47,123 nt of DNA from Allosalinactinospora lopnorensis (GTDB lineage Bacteria > Actinomycetota > Actinomycetes > Streptosporangiales > Streptosporangiaceae), in NCBI RefSeq assembly GCF_000981225.1, contig NZ_LAJC01000046.1:1-47123 (forward strand), read 5' to 3'. The translations under genes and the position numbers were made by a program. How positions within the stretch are numbered: the first letter of the stretch is position 1; each line of letters begins with the position of its first letter. The notes beneath the pieces are model-generated. The model saw only the letters and a list, made by a program, of their open reading frames with translations, ran no database searches and was not told the DNA's origin. Below are positions 24,499 to 31,865 of the stretch, piece by piece.

Positions 24499-25512
24499 TC
24501 AGCGCTCCCGGTTCATGACGTCCTTGACCGTGTTGGCCACGCGCTGGGCGTCCGGAAGGTAGAGGTCCTCCAGCGCGTCGCTGAACGGGACCGGCGTATG
24601 CGGCGGCGTCACGGTCTGCACCGGAGCACGCAGCGCTCCGAACGCCTCCCGCGCCGCCAGGGACGCGATGTCGGCGGCCATGCCGCACCGCGGGGACGCC
24701 TCGTCGACGACGATCAGCCGACCGGTGTTCTCGACGCTTTCCAGGATCGTGTCCTCGTCCAGCGGGCTCGTGGTGCGCAGGTCGATCACGTCGCAGGACA
24801 CGCCGGAGGGGGCCAGGTCGTCGGCCGCCTCGACCGCCACCGCCACCATCCGGCCCAGGGCGACGATGGTGGCGTCCTCCCCATCGCGGACGATGCCGGC
24901 CTCGCCGAACGGGATCGTGTAGGGCTCCTCCGGCACCTCGCCGACGGTGTCGTACAGGGCCTTGTGCTCGCAGAAGATGACCGGGTCGTCGTCGCGGACG
25001 GCCTGTATCAGCAGGCCCTTGGCGTCGTACGGCGACGACGGGAGGACGACCTTGAGTCCGGGGACGTGGGTGAAGATCGGGTACAGCGCCTGCGAGTGCT
25101 GCGCCGCGGCGCGCAGGCCCCCGCCGTACATGGTGCGGATGACCACCGGTGTGACGGCCTTGCCGCCGAACATGTACCGGAACTTCGCGGCCTGGTTGTA
25201 GATCTGGTCGAAGCAGACGCCGAGGAAGTCGACGAACATCAGCTCGGCCACCGGCCGCATGCCGCGTGTCGCGGCGCCGATCGCCGCGCCGATGAAACCG
25301 GACTCGCTGATCGGAGTGTCCAGTACCCGGTCGGGGAACCGGGGGTAGAGCCCTTTGGTCACACCGAGGACGCCACCCCAGGCGTCCTGCTCGCCGGGCC
25401 CGCCGGCGCCGCCGGCGTTGTCCTCGCCCATGACGATGACGCTCTGGTCGCGCTCCATCTCCTGGACCAGCGCCTCGTTGAGAGCTTCGCGATATGTCAT
25501 GGTTCGCGCCAT
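24499..25512 (-). CDS. acoB: Acetoin dehydrogenase E1 beta subunit
   Basis: A 337-residue transketolase-type beta subunit that forms the ThDP-dependent E1 heterotetramer with AcoA. Hallmarks: TYREALNEALVQEMERD, VIVMGEDNAGGAGG, RVLDTPISESGFIGAAIGAA, PIFTHVPGLKVVLPSSPYDAKGL and the C-terminal TPPHTPVPFSDALEDLYLPD. It lies 20 bases after E1alpha, with a GGAGGG ribosome site before ATG 25512. No E3 gene (dihydrolipoamide dehydrogenase) is in the window, so the complex must borrow one. Confidence 0.92.
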   Translation of the reverse strand: MARTMTYREALNEALVQEMERDQSVIVMGEDNAGGAGGPGEQDAWGGVLGVTKGLYPRFPDRVLDTPISESGFIGAAIGAATRGMRPVAELMFVDFLGVCFDQIYNQAAKFRYMFGGKAVTPVVIRTMYGGGLRAAAQHSQALYPIFTHVPGLKVVLPSSPYDAKGLLIQAVRDDDPVIFCEHKALYDTVGEVPEEPYTIPFGEAGIVRDGEDATIVALGRMVAVAVEAADDLAPSGVSCDVIDLRTTSPLDEDTILESVENTGRLIVVDEASPRCGMAADIASLAAREAFGALRAPVQTVTPPHTPVPFSDALEDLYLPDAQRVANTVKDVMNRER

Positions 25513-25532
25513 CAGGGATCCCTCCGAGCCTT

Positions 25533-26525
25533 TCAGTAGGAGATGTAGACGTCGGTCTCCAGGTCGGCCGCCGTGGGCTTGGGCGCCTCCTTCGCCTCGG
25601 CCACGGCCCGGTCGATCAGGAGGGCCACCTCGCGGTCGACTTCGTCGAGCCGCTCGGCGCTCAGCAGGCCGGAGTCCATGACACGTGCGCGGAAGCTCCT
25701 GAGGCAGTCCCGCTCCGCACGCGCCCGGGCGACCTCGTCTGTGCGGTAGGTCTGCTGGTCTCCCTCGAAGTGCCCGAAGTAGCGGGTGAACTCGACCTCG
25801 ATCAGCGTCGGACCGCCGCCCGCGCGTGCGCGTTCGACGGCCTCCCCGGCGGCTTCGTACACGGCGAAGAAGTCGAACCCGTCGACGGTCACACCGGGCA
25901 TGCCGAAGGCGGGCGCCCGGTCCGCGATGCTGTCGGCGGCCACGGACCAACTGCTCGCGGTGGCCTCCGCGTAGCCGTTGTTCTCCGCCACGAAGACCAC
26001 CGGTACGTTCCACACCGACGCCAGGTTCATCGCCTCCAGCGTGGTGCCCTGGTTGCTGGCGCCGTCACCGAAGAACGCGACGCCCACGCCCCCGGTGTTC
26101 TGGAGTTTCGCCGCGAGTGCCGCACCGCAGATCAACGGCGGGCCGCCGCCCACGATGCCGTTGGCGCCGAGCATCCCCTTGCTCAGGTCGGCGATGTGCA
26201 TCGACCCGCCCTTGCCGTGGCAGGAGCCGGTCGCGCGGCCGTAGATCTCGGCCATCATGGCTTTCACGTCGACGCCCTTGGCGATGCAGTGCCCGTGCCC
26301 GCGGTGCGTGCTGGAGATCGCGTCCCGCTCGTCCAGGTGCGCGCAAACGCCGGTCGCGGACGCCTCCTCACCCGCGTAGAGGTGCACGAACCCGGGGATC
26401 TCGCCGGTCGCGAACTCCTCGTGCACGCGTTCCTCGAACATCCGGATCGTCCGCATGGTGCGGTAGGCGTCCAGGAGCCGGCGCTCGTCGAGCACGCCGG
26501 CGGTGACTGGAAGGGTCTCGGTCAT
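25533..26525 (-). CDS. acoA: Acetoin dehydrogenase E1 alpha subunit
   Basis: A 330-residue ThDP-binding subunit that cleaves acetoin to acetaldehyde and an acetyl group passed to E2. The ThDP motif is GDGASNQGTTLEAMNLASVW with the downstream NN. STHRGHGHCIAKG and GSMHIADLSKGMLGANGIVG are typical of AcoA/PdhA. First gene of acoABC; the ATG at 26525 follows GAGGAGGAG. A 22-bp imperfect palindrome lies 138 bases upstream and is the likely regulator site. Pyruvate or branched-chain E1alpha are alternatives, but the lipoyl-hydrolase E2 and the AcoR-like gene favour acetoin. Confidence 0.9.
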   Translation of the reverse strand: MTETLPVTAGVLDERRLLDAYRTMRTIRMFEERVHEEFATGEIPGFVHLYAGEEASATGVCAHLDERDAISSTHRGHGHCIAKGVDVKAMMAEIYGRATGSCHGKGGSMHIADLSKGMLGANGIVGGGPPLICGAALAAKLQNTGGVGVAFFGDGASNQGTTLEAMNLASVWNVPVVFVAENNGYAEATASSWSVAADSIADRAPAFGMPGVTVDGFDFFAVYEAAGEAVERARAGGGPTLIEVEFTRYFGHFEGDQQTYRTDEVARARAERDCLRSFRARVMDSGLLSAERLDEVDREVALLIDRAVAEAKEAPKPTAADLETDVYISY

Positions 26526-27001
26526 TTTCTCCTCCTCGAAGAGGCGGGCCGCCACCGCGGAGACGCGCCGCGGCGGTGACGCCGCGGTCGGCCGGAGCCG
26601 GTGAGCCGGGAGCGCTGGACCGCGCCGCCGCGCGGCACGCCTCCCGCTCGCCTTGCGACACTGGTGTGTTGTGCACGTCACACCGAAATCAGGAGACGTG
26701 CTCCGCCGCGCGCCGGACAAGGGTTGCGCCGAGTTGCATCCGGCCCGGGCACTGTGCCGCGGCGGCGTGCGGGTCGGTCCGGTCGGCGCCCGGAACCACG
26801 CCCGTTCCCCGCCGAACCGGGTGTCAGGAGTTTCCGACGATCGTGTTGTCTTCCTGTCCTTCCGGTATTTCCCCTGGCCGGACCGCTGAACCTCCGCGCG
26901 GTGCGCCCGCTGGCGCCGGACGCCTCGCGGGGCGCCGATCCCGTACGGCCATGGGGCGGAAACCGCCGCCGGGGTGGGGGACGGCCGGGCTCGCCACCGG
27001 G
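26526..27001. other. Promoter region of acoABC
   Basis: A 476-base gap between acoA and the methyltransferase gene, both on the minus strand. It contains the palindrome at 26663-26684. I see no credible gene: the open frames here have no recognisable content. Confidence 0.55.
26663..26684. promoter_or_regulatory. Candidate operator upstream of acoA
   Basis: GGTGTG-TT-GTGCAC-GT-CACACC: palindromic at 18 of 22 positions with a perfect GTGCAC centre. Its position 138 bases before acoA suits an activator site for the AcoR-like protein. Confidence 0.5.
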
Positions 27002-27595
27002 TCAGCCTCGGGCGATCGGCGCCCGGCGGGCCAGCACCCTGGTCGAGCGGCGCCGGCCGGAGGAAACGGCCTCCTCGGCCAGCACATCGAATCCCGGCGG
27101 GAGCCGCGTGCCCAGTTCACCGTGCGCCACGTGCCACGGCCGGTGCTCGCCGGCGGCGCCTTCCGGAAGGGCGAGCGCCTCCCACCCGAGGAGCCCGCCG
27201 GGCAGCACAGCGCGGCAGGCCGACCGGAACGCGTCCGGGTCCCAGTAGAGGCTCGCCAGCACCAGGGCGAACCGCTCCCCTCCCGGGTCGTAGGAGGGAA
27301 CGTCCGCCGAAACGCAGTCGACGCGCTCCCCCAGGCCCCGGCGCTCCGCCTCCTCCTCCAGCTGAGCCAGTGCCAGGTCGGAGACGTCGACGGCGATGAC
27401 CGCGCGGCCCGCGGCGGCGAGTTCCAGCGCACTGCCCGACCTGCCGCAGGCCAGCTCCAGCACCGGCCCAGCGGGCAATCCGGCCGCGAACGCGGCGGCG
27501 ACGAGCGGATGCGGCGCAAAGATCGGCCCCTCCGACCGGTACCGCGCGTTCCACCGCAGCCGGTCCGGGTGGTCGCGCAACTCCTCGGGCACCAC
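27002..27595 (-). CDS. Class I SAM-dependent methyltransferase
   Basis: A 197-residue protein of the TehB-like group. SAM-binding motif I is GPVLELACGRSGSALELAAAG, followed by the acidic loop AVIAVDVSDLAL and motif-IV-like FALVLASLYWD. The start is a GTG at 27595 after GGGGAGGAGGAG. The substrate is unknown; TehB-type enzymes often methylate small oxyanions or thiol-reactive compounds. A PEBP-family gene lies 60 bases upstream on the same strand. Confidence 0.85.
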   Translation of the reverse strand: MVPEELRDHPDRLRWNARYRSEGPIFAPHPLVAAAFAAGLPAGPVLELACGRSGSALELAAAGRAVIAVDVSDLALAQLEEEAERRGLGERVDCVSADVPSYDPGGERFALVLASLYWDPDAFRSACRAVLPGGLLGWEALALPEGAAGEHRPWHVAHGELGTRLPPGFDVLAEEAVSSGRRRSTRVLARRAPIARG

Positions 27596-27655
27596 GCTCC
27601 TCCTCCCCGGCCGCCCGCGGAACGCGGTGTACTCCGATACCCGCCCCCACAGGAG

Positions 27656-28114
27656 TCAGCGTTCGTAGATCCCGACGACGCGGTTCTGCTCGATGATCGC
27701 GTCGCTGTACTCGTTCAGGAACCGCTGCATCGAAGGGGCACCCTCAACAGGGCGGTCGAGGGCGTACACCCAGAAGTAGTAGTGGTGCGGCCCGTGCCCG
27801 ACCGGCGGACGCGGGCCGCCGTAGCCTTTTTTGCCGAAGTCGTTGCCTCCGACGCGGAAGTGCCTGTCCGCATCCGGGCCGATCTCCGTGGTGCCGGGCG
27901 GGATCCCGTACAGCGCCCAGTGGGTGAACCCCCGCGGCATCGGCGCGTCCGGGTCGTGGCAGATGACCGCCAACTCGACCGTCCCCTCCGGCACGCCGCT
28001 GATCCGCAGCACCGGTGGCTCGTTCTCGTGCTCCAGCGCGTGGCGGTGGTGCAGCCGCCCGTCCGGCCCGATGTCCGGGCTAGTGATCCTCAGGTCACTG
28101 ATGGTGGGTGCCAC
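27656..28114 (-). CDS. YbhB/YbcL PEBP-family (Raf kinase inhibitor-like) protein
   Basis: A 152-residue PEBP. Signature positions: LRISGVPEGTVELAVICHDPDAPMPRGFTHWALYGIPP (the DPDAP and GxxxHW ligand pocket) and GYGGPRPPVGHGPHHYYFWVYALD (the GPxPPxGxxHxYxF motif). Bacterial members are cytosolic; their ligand is not known. It is probably co-transcribed with the methyltransferase gene downstream. Confidence 0.92.
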   Translation of the reverse strand: MAPTISDLRITSPDIGPDGRLHHRHALEHENEPPVLRISGVPEGTVELAVICHDPDAPMPRGFTHWALYGIPPGTTEIGPDADRHFRVGGNDFGKKGYGGPRPPVGHGPHHYYFWVYALDRPVEGAPSMQRFLNEYSDAIIEQNRVVGIYER

Positions 28115-28370
28115 GTCTCCTCCCTACCCTCACCGCCCCAACCTAGTGCAGACACGCGGCCCGTTCCGAGAGGCGGCCGGGGGCGCGTCGCCGGAGGCCG
28201 CGAATCTCCGCGCCAAGCCGCAGTGGGAACAAGAACATCTCACCACCCGGCACGGCTGACTTCGGCTCCGGGCCGAACACCGCGGACCGCCGCAGACGCC
28301 GGACGGGGATCGCCCCCAGAAAGCGCGCGGAACTCCACGGTGCGCCCGGGAGGCGGGGTACGGACATGGG

Positions 28371-28955
28371 TCAGACCAGTGCCGAGCCGAGCGCGGCCGC
28401 GGCCGAGCACGCGGCCGCGGGGGCCAGGAGCACAAGCCCGGACCGCAGCAGCATGTACTTCCGGTAGACGATCCGGCTCACCTTGTAGAGCTGGCTGAGG
28501 ACGTCGCCGAGGTCCGCCGCGCACGGCCGTTCAAGGGATCGGCGCAGCTCGTCCTTGTCCGCGCAACGGGCGACCTCGATGAACGAGGAGATCTCCGTCC
28601 CCCGGCTCGCCCTCCGCGGGCCCAGCCGCGGGAACACCACCATCGCGAACATGAGCATGGCCGTCCCGAACGCGGCGACACCCGTCCACCAGAGCCACTG
28701 CCACGGCGCCTTCACCTCCGCGGGGGACCACTTGCCGTCGAGCAGCGCGCCGAGGAACACGCTCACGACCACGCCCACGGCGGCCAGGAGGATCGAGGCC
28801 TTCTGGTCGGCTTGGGCGACCTCCTTGCGGGCGTCGTCCAGCAGGGCCAGCGCGTGCGACCGGATCCGGTCCTCCAGTGAGGGCCGGCGGTCTCCCGGCG
28901 GCCCCCCGGCCAGGAAACCGCCGATACGGCCCGCCCACGTGCGTACGAGGCTCAT
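28371..28955 (-). CDS. Pycsar effector (PycTM) domain membrane protein (module 2)
   Basis: A 194-residue three-helix membrane protein. The helix EVAQADQKASILLAAVGVVV (D50-QKAS) entering the first transmembrane segment, the WSPAEV...WLWWTGVAAFGTAMLMF second segment, the soluble SSFIEVARCADKDELRRSLE and LYKVSRIVYRKYMLLRSGL, and a third C-terminal helix are the pattern of the PycTM/DUF5706 family. That family is the toxic membrane effector of Pycsar, where cyclic pyrimidine nucleotides trigger membrane damage. The ATG at 28955 overlaps the preceding stop (ATGA). As sequenced the frame is open far upstream into the P-loop gene, which I judge a false fusion. The cyclase-like gene lies two genes upstream. 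Confidence 0.83.
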   Translation of the reverse strand: MSLVRTWAGRIGGFLAGGPPGDRRPSLEDRIRSHALALLDDARKEVAQADQKASILLAAVGVVVSVFLGALLDGKWSPAEVKAPWQWLWWTGVAAFGTAMLMFAMVVFPRLGPRRASRGTEISSFIEVARCADKDELRRSLERPCAADLGDVLSQLYKVSRIVYRKYMLLRSGLVLLAPAAACSAAAALGSALV

Positions 28956-30011
28956 CCGCGCGCCCCTTCGGACGGGACGGAACCGGACTCGGCGCGGAAC
29001 GCGCGGTTGACTCTCTCGAAGCGCGCCTCCGAGGGGCTCGGATGATAGCGGGCCAGACACCTGATGGTCACCGCCGTATTGCCCGCCAGAGGGAAGGAGA
29101 CCGGTGACGCGCCGCCTCCCTCCAACGGCGCGCCACCGTGTTCCCGCCCGTTCCGTACGACAGCTCGGTCGTACCGCCTGGGCAGGAAGCATGGAAAGGG
29201 ATACGACACCCGTGAGGAGTGCCCCGGTCAGAACGGCTGCCAGACCCGCGGGCTCGGTGACCGAGGTTTCCCGGAGCCGGGCCGTCCCCGTGGCGTCGAG
29301 CAGGTAGCCGCTGCCGGCGGCCCCGTCCTGGTCTTCGACGTGCCCTGCGAGCGTTCCGAGCGGCGTGGAGTGGTGGACGAGGCGGAGCGGTCTCTCCGCG
29401 GTCGGGTGGGCCGCGAACGCCAGGGCCGCGATGGCTGACGTCCGGCGTCCGTTGTCCTCGGCGCCGCTGAGAAAGACAAGCCGATCGGTCTTCAGCCGGG
29501 TGCCCAGTTCCGTGTCGCTTCGCGCGCGGACGCGGACGCAGAGCCGGGACTCCACGCCGTTCATCGGCAGCGGTGCGCTGGACAGTCCTTGGGCCACAAA
29601 GGGAGAGGTGAAGTAGTTGTAGGTGTACCTGCTCCCGTAGTGACCGCCGAACGTCGCGTCGCCTCCGGTGGCGCTCACCGAGCCCTTGACGATGCGCTCG
29701 CGGCGGCTATCGCGGACGCGCTCACCGTCATAGCGATCGGAGCCGAAGCTGCGCTGCTCTTCCCGATCGCGCAGCCTCTCCTCATTGTTCCCGTCCTTGT
29801 AGTGCCCCTCCTCGTTGTCCCGCCTGTCGTCGCGCCGACTCTGCTGATCGGGGGCCTCGGCGTTCTGGCGCGTATCGCCGCCGGGCGCGTCGTGCCAGCG
29901 CCCGTCTTCGCCCGGGCGGTCCGCGGGCCTGTCCCGCTCGCCCGATGGCGGCTGGGGAGGCGGGGTGCTCTCGTCCGCACCACCCGGATCCGGGGATTGG
30001 GGGTTCTTCAT
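28952..30011 (-). pseudogene. Degenerate P-loop protein with Gly-rich motif, two one-base frameshifts (module 2)
   Basis: Unrecognised family. From ATG 30011: about 105 charged low-complexity residues, the motif VKGSVSATGGDATFGGHYG (about 108-126) extended by SRYTYNYF, then LVFLSGAEDNGRRTSAIAAL (179-198). The last looks like a Walker A loop in which the usual Lys is Arg (G183-x4-G-R-R-T). Downstream GYLLDATGTARLRE resembles the next strand-helix of such proteins. The frame shifts twice between 29260 and 29110. Adding one base in each of two C/G runs yields a natural continuation (GGTTELSYGTGGNTVARRW, then AVTIRCLARYHPSPSEARF) and a TGA that overlaps the PycTM start, for about 353 residues. 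It lies 9 bases after the cyclase-like gene. Confidence 0.62.
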
Positions 30012-30020
30012 GCTCAGAGG

Positions 30021-30812
30021 TCAGAACCGGTTGTAGGTGCGCTTGTCGCCGTACTGGTTACCGAACGCCACGTCGCCGCCTTTGGCCGTGACGTCGCCGT
30101 GGACCGTCACAGGAGCCCCCTGCCTGTCGCGGCCTCCCGGCGGGCCGTCCTGTGAACGGCCTCGTTCGCTCCCGCCGGACTCATCCGCGGGCACGGCGTC
30201 GGGGTCGAGAAAGGACTCCGGCTGCGAGGCGGAGTCGGGGACGTAGATCCACGCGTTCGCGCGGAAGTCCTTCGCGGGCTCGTCGATGACGATCGGGTCG
30301 AAACGCCACCGGTAGAGGGCGTGCGTGCCCTCCTCGATGACATCGGAGTAGATCGACTCGGAGACCACCAGGACGAGATCGCTCTTCGGGTGGCCGGCCA
30401 GCACCCGGCGGACCTGGTCGTTGTCGCGCATCCGGCACACGGCGACCACGGCCTTGCCCACGAACCCGTTGTCGCCGATACGGATGTTCCCCTGGTGGAC
30501 GGCGACACGCAGCCGTACCCGGTACTCGTGGTTGAGCATCTTGTTGTGGTGGTAGAGGGCCTTGTCGAGCTCGCCGACGAAGTCGGAGATGGTGCGGTCC
30601 TCGACCGTTCCCGGCGGCAGGATCGCGAGCTCGCCGTCGCCCTGCTGCTGCCGGTCCCATTCGAGGCGGTTCAGATCGCCGTTCTCGCATGCCTGATGCA
30701 GGATGGCCAGCAGGTCACGCTGGAGCTGGAGCTGGCCGTGCTGGTTTCTGGAGCTGTACGACTCGGCGTCGACCGCGATGGTCAGCCGGCGCAGCGGTGG
30801 GCTGGTCTCCAT
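30021..30812 (-). CDS. Class III nucleotidyl cyclase-like protein with Gly-rich C-terminal motif (module 2)
   Basis: A 263-residue paralogue of the protein at 4385-5170. Cyclase pattern: metal Asp D15 (TIAVDAESYS), D59 (QQQGDGELAI), strand RVRLRVAVHQGNIRIG and the C-terminal block AVVAVCRM. The transition-state Asn position is V123, while the Arg (R127) is kept, so activity may be altered or lost. After the shared AKDFRANAWIYVP segment comes a disordered linker and a tail, VHGDVTAKGGDVAFGNQYGD, then KRTYNRF at the very end. The next gene carries the same motif (14 of 25 identical). The METSPP start (ATG 30812) has GAGAGGA 10 bases upstream; two more upstream ATGs are in frame. By context it is the PycC-like component. 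Confidence 0.78.
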   Translation of the reverse strand: METSPPLRRLTIAVDAESYSSRNQHGQLQLQRDLLAILHQACENGDLNRLEWDRQQQGDGELAILPPGTVEDRTISDFVGELDKALYHHNKMLNHEYRVRLRVAVHQGNIRIGDNGFVGKAVVAVCRMRDNDQVRRVLAGHPKSDLVLVVSESIYSDVIEEGTHALYRWRFDPIVIDEPAKDFRANAWIYVPDSASQPESFLDPDAVPADESGGSERGRSQDGPPGGRDRQGAPVTVHGDVTAKGGDVAFGNQYGDKRTYNRF

Positions 30813-30905
30813 GCGCACTGGTCCTCTCATCGAGGGGGATGCCGCCCGTTCCTGTGGCTTCTGGCGGTGAATCTTCCACACCCCGGTGCCGCGGATCTGG
30901 TACTT

Positions 30906-31661
30906 CTACGGCTTCGGCGGAAAATCATCCCCTTCTCCCTCATCAGGGGGGATATCGGCCGCCTTCGCGAGCGCCGCGAACGAGGTGATCGCGTTGGTGC
31001 GGTAGCCGGTGCTGACGATTCCGCCCTGCCGCAGACCGGCCAGGGCCTTCTGTACGGCGGCCTCCGAGGCGCCGATGATGGAGGCGAGCTCGGGCTGGGT
31101 GATCGGGATTCCCAGCTCGACACGGTCGCCTTTGCGCAGCCCGTAGTCCTGGTAGAGCCGGTACAGCACCCGGGCCAGGCGCACCGGGGCGTCGTGCGCG
31201 CCGTAGTCGACCACCCGCTGGGTGGTGGAGCGGAACTTGCCGGCGATCGACGCGCTGACCGCCTGGGAGACCTCCGGGTTTCTCGCCAGGAACGCCTCGA
31301 AGTCCCGGTGTGCGATGACCACGGCGGAGACCGGGCCGGTGGCGGTGACCGTCGCGATCCGCGGGCTGCCGTCCAGGCTGGCCAGCTCGCCGATGAGGTC
31401 GCCGCGGGAGCGGATCGCGAGCAGGACGCGGCGCCCGTTGCGGGAGCTGCAGGTCACCTTGGTGACACCGTCGATGAGCACGAAGACGTGCCTTGTTGTC
31501 TCCCCCTGGTTCACCAGAACCTCTTCGGCGGCGAAGTCCCTGGGATGCCCCGAGGCGAGGAGAGCACGGCACTGGTCGGACTTGAGGGAGGCGATGACGC
31601 TTTTCGCGGGCCAAGGACGGTGCATGGGTTGCTGTACTCCGATGGGGGTCTCGGATGTCAT
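30906..31661 (-). CDS. Crp/Fnr-family transcriptional regulator (module 2)
   Basis: A 251-residue CRP-type protein. The beta-roll (about 35-130) holds the phosphate-binding cassette IGELASLDGSPRIATV with E92 and R101 kept, so cyclic-nucleotide binding is plausible. A dimer helix and a winged helix-turn-helix follow (ITQPELASIIGASEAAVQKALAGLRQGGIVS). The C-terminal tail is acidic (PPDEGEGDDFPPKP). First gene of module 2, 93 bases before the cyclase-like gene. Same position and order as the Crp gene of module 1, but the two proteins are clearly diverged. Confidence 0.87.
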   Translation of the reverse strand: MTSETPIGVQQPMHRPWPAKSVIASLKSDQCRALLASGHPRDFAAEEVLVNQGETTRHVFVLIDGVTKVTCSSRNGRRVLLAIRSRGDLIGELASLDGSPRIATVTATGPVSAVVIAHRDFEAFLARNPEVSQAVSASIAGKFRSTTQRVVDYGAHDAPVRLARVLYRLYQDYGLRKGDRVELGIPITQPELASIIGASEAAVQKALAGLRQGGIVSTGYRTNAITSFAALAKAADIPPDEGEGDDFPPKP

Positions 31662-31786
31662 TGTGGTTTCGCGAGGTGAAGGATGGAATCCGCGACGGTT
31701 GGTGGATCAGTCCGGCCCCAGTCCGTTGTCCCTGATTCCCGGCCCTCACCGACACGAATACCCTTCGGTACTGCTCATTGGATGGC

Positions 31787-31830
31787 TCCAGCCTGGAACA
31801 CGCAGGGAAACCGGCGGTATACCGGCGGTA
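31787..31830. promoter_or_regulatory. Repeated short elements upstream of module 2
   Basis: Two signals 126-170 bases before the Crp gene: an inverted repeat TCCAG-C-CTGGA (31787-31797) and a 9-base direct repeat CCGGCGGTA (31811-31819 and 31822-31830). Both share half-sites with the palindromes in front of the module 1 cyclase gene. Suggestive only. Confidence 0.35.
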
Positions 31831-31865
31831 GAGACGCCCGGTGGTCCGCGGGCCGCCGGAAGCCC

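Noticed and set aside
26576-28498. A 640-codon plus-strand open frame
   Set aside because: It lies opposite the methyltransferase and PEBP genes, is Arg/Pro/Gly-rich without any domain, and is a GC-driven shadow.
28371-30011. A single 546-residue fusion of motif protein and PycTM effector
   Set aside because: The middle part has no protein-like composition. A different frame gives a natural ending that overlaps the PycTM ATG, so two genes with frame errors fit better than one fusion.
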